DNA of 7,916 bases from Gammaproteobacteria bacterium (GTDB lineage: Bacteria; Pseudomonadota; Gammaproteobacteria; Thiomicrospirales; Thiomicrospiraceae), in contig JAADDM010000233.1 of assembly GCA_013153955.1 (NCBI GenBank), forward strand, positions 1-7,916, written 5' to 3'. Position 1 is the stretch's first letter. Each line of letters opens with the position of its first letter. This document shows positions 5,217 through 7,916 of the stretch, piece by piece. Below the pieces are notes generated by a model, which did not search any database, was not told the origin of the DNA, and worked only from the letters and a program-made list of their open reading frames with translations. The position numbers and the translations under genes were made by a program.

Positions 5217-6104
5217 CTATCGTTGCGCGAAGAATAAGAGAATAGGGGGGGCTAAATAAATCAAAAGCAATGCTGGGAGGAAGAAAAATACCAAGGCTGG
5301 GATAATACGAAGTGGTGCTGTCTGAGCCAGAGCTTCAGCACGTTGCCGGCGACGTGTTCTGAGAAGCTTTACCTGAACTTGTAAAGTTCGAGCCAATGAC
5401 GTGCCTAATTGTTCTGAAAGATTCACCGCTTCTACAAAGTTAGCGACTTCTGGTGTAGGAGAGCGTTTAGCAAGTTGACGCAATGCCTCCGAGCGAGGCA
5501 CTCCCAAAGACATAAGCTGGATCACCCGTCTCAACTCATCGCCTAAAGGGCCTGGATAGGTCGCTGATACTCGCCGCAACGCAGGTTCAAAACCCAAACC
5601 AGCCTCTACAGTCAAAGCCAACAATTCTAAAAACCCCGGCAAATCTCGCTGAAAATACCTTGCCCGTTTTCGTTTACGATGCGAAAGCCATAACGGTGGT
5701 GCCAATATCGTTATCACAAAAAGGTTGAACGCCCAAAACCAACCTTCTGGGGAACCGCGCGTCCAAAATAATACTACCACCCCCACCCAGGCACTCGCCG
5801 TAATCAGCAACCACCAAATCTTTTGAAAGACTTTGGCTTCCATTGGAATTCCGGCCCATGCCATCAGTTCTTCTGGAACCCACCGATTTAACCATTGTGG
5901 AGCACGTATCAAATCTAAAATTTGCTTCCCAACCGCAGAAAATCTGGAAAAATATTTAGAAGTGGTCTGAGGAAGCCCCAACAAATATCTCAGCCGTTGA
6001 CGAGCAGCTTCATCTACTCGCAATGTCCATAAAAAAATAGCAACGTCAATAATAAACAAAGCCAAAACTACGGCTAACAATAACACAACAAAATTGGTAC
6101 GCAT
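5217..6104 (-). CDS. tadC: TadC, type II/IV secretion F-domain platform protein
   Basis: A 295-residue inner-membrane platform protein of the Tad pilus. Membrane helices are visible at about 5-26, 97-115, 121-140 and 266-292. Between the last two lies a cytoplasmic F domain (about 154-262), starting LPGFLELLALTVEAGLGFE and including LRRVIQLMSLG and the SEQLGTSLARTL motif, which is characteristic of TadB/TadC. The Arg-rich stretch RTRRRQRAEALAQ before the last helix is the usual end of that domain. Its ATG overlaps the tadB stop (TGATG), and AAGGTGG lies 7 nt upstream, so translation is probably coupled. TadB and TadC work as a pair contacting the CpaF/TadA ATPase. The order here makes this TadC and the upstream gene TadB. 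Confidence 0.92.
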   Translation of the reverse strand: MRTNFVVLLLAVVLALFIIDVAIFLWTLRVDEAARQRLRYLLGLPQTTSKYFSRFSAVGKQILDLIRAPQWLNRWVPEELMAWAGIPMEAKVFQKIWWLLITASAWVGVVVLFWTRGSPEGWFWAFNLFVITILAPPLWLSHRKRKRARYFQRDLPGFLELLALTVEAGLGFEPALRRVSATYPGPLGDELRRVIQLMSLGVPRSEALRQLAKRSPTPEVANFVEAVNLSEQLGTSLARTLQVQVKLLRTRRRQRAEALAQTAPLRIIPALVFFFLPALLLIYLAPPILLFFAQR

Positions 6105-7168
6105 CAGAAATCCACCTTAATAATCCGCCAAATCAAAATAGCTCCTATAAGTTCTAACAAACCTACAACAACCAGGATTAAGTTGCCAAGAAACGTATTG
6201 AAAAGCACGTCAACATATCCTGGAAAGAATGAAAGAATGCCCAAAGAAATAGGAACCAACAGCGCAATCACAATAGCAGATAACCGTCCTTGAGTGGTCA
6301 ATGTTCGAATCTCATTCTCTAGTTGAACTTGCTCGCGCAAAGAATTAGCAATTTCCCTCAATAAAAGCACCAAATTTCCGCCCACATGCCGTTGCAATGC
6401 CAAGCCTTCAACTAAGAATGCCAAGGCATTGTTGTCAGGTTGACGCTTGGCAAGTTCTGCCAACGCCTGATCCACTGACAATCCTAGCTTGATCAGATGA
6501 GAAACTCGTTCCATTTCGGAAGCGCTTGGTTCGGTTAATCCTCGCGTCACAAATTCTATAGCCTGGGGTAATGAAAATCCAGCCTGCAAGGCATCCGCCA
6601 GGCGATCTACAACATCAGGTAGTTGTTCGCGAAACAAACTTCGTTTTTTGGCTGCCTTATAACCAATTAAAGCGATTAAAGCTAACCAAAAAACAAAAGC
6701 GAAGAACCAGGCCAAAATTGCCCTGTGTGTAGAGAACCACCCCGAAAGATATCCCAAAGTCCAACTCGCGAACATCATCCCCAACATTATTACACGCTTT
6801 TGGGGAAAGCCAGCATCTTGCCAATATGTCCAAAGTAAATTTCCCAAACGTGTTTCAAATAAAGGAACCAGTTGCTTCTCAATCCACTGGACTGTCTGAG
6901 TGAGCTTTTGAAACCAACGCGACCTAGGTAACGGCCACTGCAACCGTTCACGGGCGCGCTCACGCCAAACATGCTTTAAATTACGGCGATATTCCCACTC
7001 AATAAGCGCTAACAAACCTATAAATACACTCCCAAAAACAACAACAGCGGCCCACCAAGCGATGTAACGTACCATCCACGTTTCTAAGGTACGCCGCCAC
7101 ATCCATGCTGCAGCAATCACTACGATATAAAGTACACCTGAAATAAGATGATAAAGTCGACGATTCAT
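6104..7168 (-). CDS. tadB: TadB, type II/IV secretion F-domain platform protein
   Basis: A 354-residue inner-membrane protein. It has N-terminal helices (about 10-24 and 35-57), a polar region rich in Arg and Trp, a helix pair (126-144, 151-170), the F domain from about 182 (EQLPDVVDRLADALQAGFSL) through GLALQRHVGGNL to about 290, and C-terminal helices (296-314, 326-348). The QAGFSLPQAIEF and HVGGNL motifs are typical of TadB. It would form the platform with TadC and transmit ATPase motion to the growing Flp pilus. It starts 4 nt after the cpaF-like stop; no clear ribosome site is seen, which fits translational coupling. Two rather Trp-rich, basic cytoplasmic stretches (60-100) are unremarkable for the family. 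Confidence 0.92.
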   Translation of the reverse strand: MNRRLYHLISGVLYIVVIAAAWMWRRTLETWMVRYIAWWAAVVVFGSVFIGLLALIEWEYRRNLKHVWRERARERLQWPLPRSRWFQKLTQTVQWIEKQLVPLFETRLGNLLWTYWQDAGFPQKRVIMLGMMFASWTLGYLSGWFSTHRAILAWFFAFVFWLALIALIGYKAAKKRSLFREQLPDVVDRLADALQAGFSLPQAIEFVTRGLTEPSASEMERVSHLIKLGLSVDQALAELAKRQPDNNALAFLVEGLALQRHVGGNLVLLLREIANSLREQVQLENEIRTLTTQGRLSAIVIALLVPISLGILSFFPGYVDVLFNTFLGNLILVVVGLLELIGAILIWRIIKVDF

Positions 7169-7172
7169 TACG

Positions 7173-7916
7173 CTAATCTAAAGGTTGCTTTGGAGAATAT
7201 CCAGCTTTATAAATAGTCTCTAAACATTGGGGAGCATAACCTGTAGCCTCAAAATGCCCTTCCGTTTGCCCTTGAGTATTGATACCCGTTCGCTCAAAAC
7301 GATAAATTTCTTTGACTACAACTTTTATTTGGCCATCAGGACGCTCTTCCCGAAGTACTTCTGCGATAGAAACAATTTTTCGTTGTCCTCCAGGCAGGCG
7401 TTCCTGTTGCACAATTAAATCCAATGCACTTACAATTTGCTCCCGAATAGCTGGCTGAGGCAACTCCAAATTAGCCATCAAAACCATTGACTCTAGACGG
7501 CGAATAGCGTCCTCAGGAGAATTTGCATGCACTGTCGTCAAAGATCCAGGATGCCCTGTATTCATCGCCTGCAACATGTCAAAAGCTTCCGCGCCTCGGA
7601 CCTCGCCCACGATAATACGATCCGGTCGCATGCGTAATGCATTGCGTAATAAAGTGCGAATCGTTACTTCCCCACGTCCCTCGATATTAGGTGGTCGCGA
7701 TTCCAAAGATACTAAATTTTTTGCCACTAATTGGAGTTCCGCTGTATCTTCTATCGTAATCAAACGCTCGTATTGAGGTATGCATCGAGCAAGTGCATTT
7801 AAGGTAGAAGTCTTACCCGAACCTGTACCGCCCGAGATCAAAATATTAAGTTTGGCCCGTACGCAAGCCTGAAGAAAACGCGCCATATCTTCGCTAAGCG
7901 TTTCTAACTGCACTAA
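7173..7916 (-). CDS. cpaF: CpaF/TadA pilus-assembly ATPase, C-terminal part (5' end outside window)
   Basis: The frame is open to the window end, so the N-terminal part is missing; full CpaF proteins are usually well over 400 residues. Numbering from the GTG at 7913, it shows Walker A GGTGSGKT (28-35), an Asp box TIEDTAELQL (53-62), the Walker B stretch RIIVGEVRG (99-107) and a His box TGHPGSLTTVHANS (119-132). All are intact, so the ATPase should be active. It is the secretion ATPase of the VirB11-like superfamily that energises Flp pilus assembly at the inner membrane, acting on TadB/TadC. The GTG at 7913 is not the true start: it has an upstream in-frame codon, and the sequence before Walker A is the middle of the fold. 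The C-terminal tail after about 205 is variable in the family. Confidence 0.93.
   Translation of the reverse strand, partial: LVQLETLSEDMARFLQACVRAKLNILISGGTGSGKTSTLNALARCIPQYERLITIEDTAELQLVAKNLVSLESRPPNIEGRGEVTIRTLLRNALRMRPDRIIVGEVRGAEAFDMLQAMNTGHPGSLTTVHANSPEDAIRRLESMVLMANLELPQPAIREQIVSALDLIVQQERLPGGQRKIVSIAEVLREERPDGQIKVVVKEIYRFERTGINTQGQTEGHFEATGYAPQCLETIYKAGYSPKQPLD

Noticed and set aside
1..7916. CRISPR array, tRNA or rRNA genes
   Set aside because: No regularly spaced short repeats, tRNA cloverleaf-like stretches or rRNA-like sequence were seen on either strand.

Overview
The window is bacterial DNA with two unrelated parts. Positions 3497-7916 (minus strand) are an ordered run of Tad/Flp (type IVc) pilus genes. 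Positions 1-3020 are a decayed accessory region: remains of polymorphic toxin modules, two intact immunity-type genes and a piece of a transposase. The transposase type, the toxin and immunity style and the Tad gene order make me think of a Chloroflexota-like bacterium. No marker gene fixes this, so treat it as a guess.

Layout along the minus strand (5' to 3', decreasing coordinates): the C-terminal part of a CpaF/TadA pilus ATPase (runs off the window end); tadB; tadC, whose start overlaps the tadB stop as TGATG; a TadE-like pseudopilin gene; a TadG-like gene; and a seven-segment membrane protein gene starting 2 nt after it. Gaps of -1 to +46 nt and a single strand argue for one operon. The ATPase would power assembly, TadB and TadC would form the inner-membrane platform, and the TadE/TadG-like proteins would be minor pilins or envelope components. 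Nested inverted repeats (3460-3492) lie just after the last stop.

Next on the same strand are two tandem copies of a toxin-delivery module: basic 11-residue stalk repeats, a Pro/Thr-rich linker, and a pre-toxin segment. In the upstream copy (about 2164-3010) the pre-toxin leads into a colicin D-like nuclease domain. That chain is now spread over different reading frames, but its last frame ends in a TAATG overlap with an intact immunity-type gene (1745-2164). In the second copy (about 1152-1680) the stalk, linker and an 84-nt-shorter pre-toxin remain, but no toxin domain is recognisable. An intact zinc-ribbon-like immunity-type gene (708-1151) follows. The two copies are almost identical over the delivery part and diverge just after the pre-toxin Gly-rich motif. 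This is the pattern expected of tip swapping, or of a graveyard of silent C-terminal cassettes in a polymorphic toxin locus.

At the left edge, on the plus strand, is the C-terminal part of a DDE transposase (2-496). The stretches 497-707 and 3020-3496 hold no gene I can support strongly. A small plus-strand reading frame with one membrane segment (3059-3349) is a weak candidate.

The most interesting part is the toxin/immunity array: two different immunity genes, one reconstructable colicin D-like toxin, and shared recombinogenic stalk-linker-pretoxin DNA. Homopolymer-associated frame changes could be sequencing error, decay or switching. The domain loss and the 84-nt deletion cannot be explained by base-calling error.
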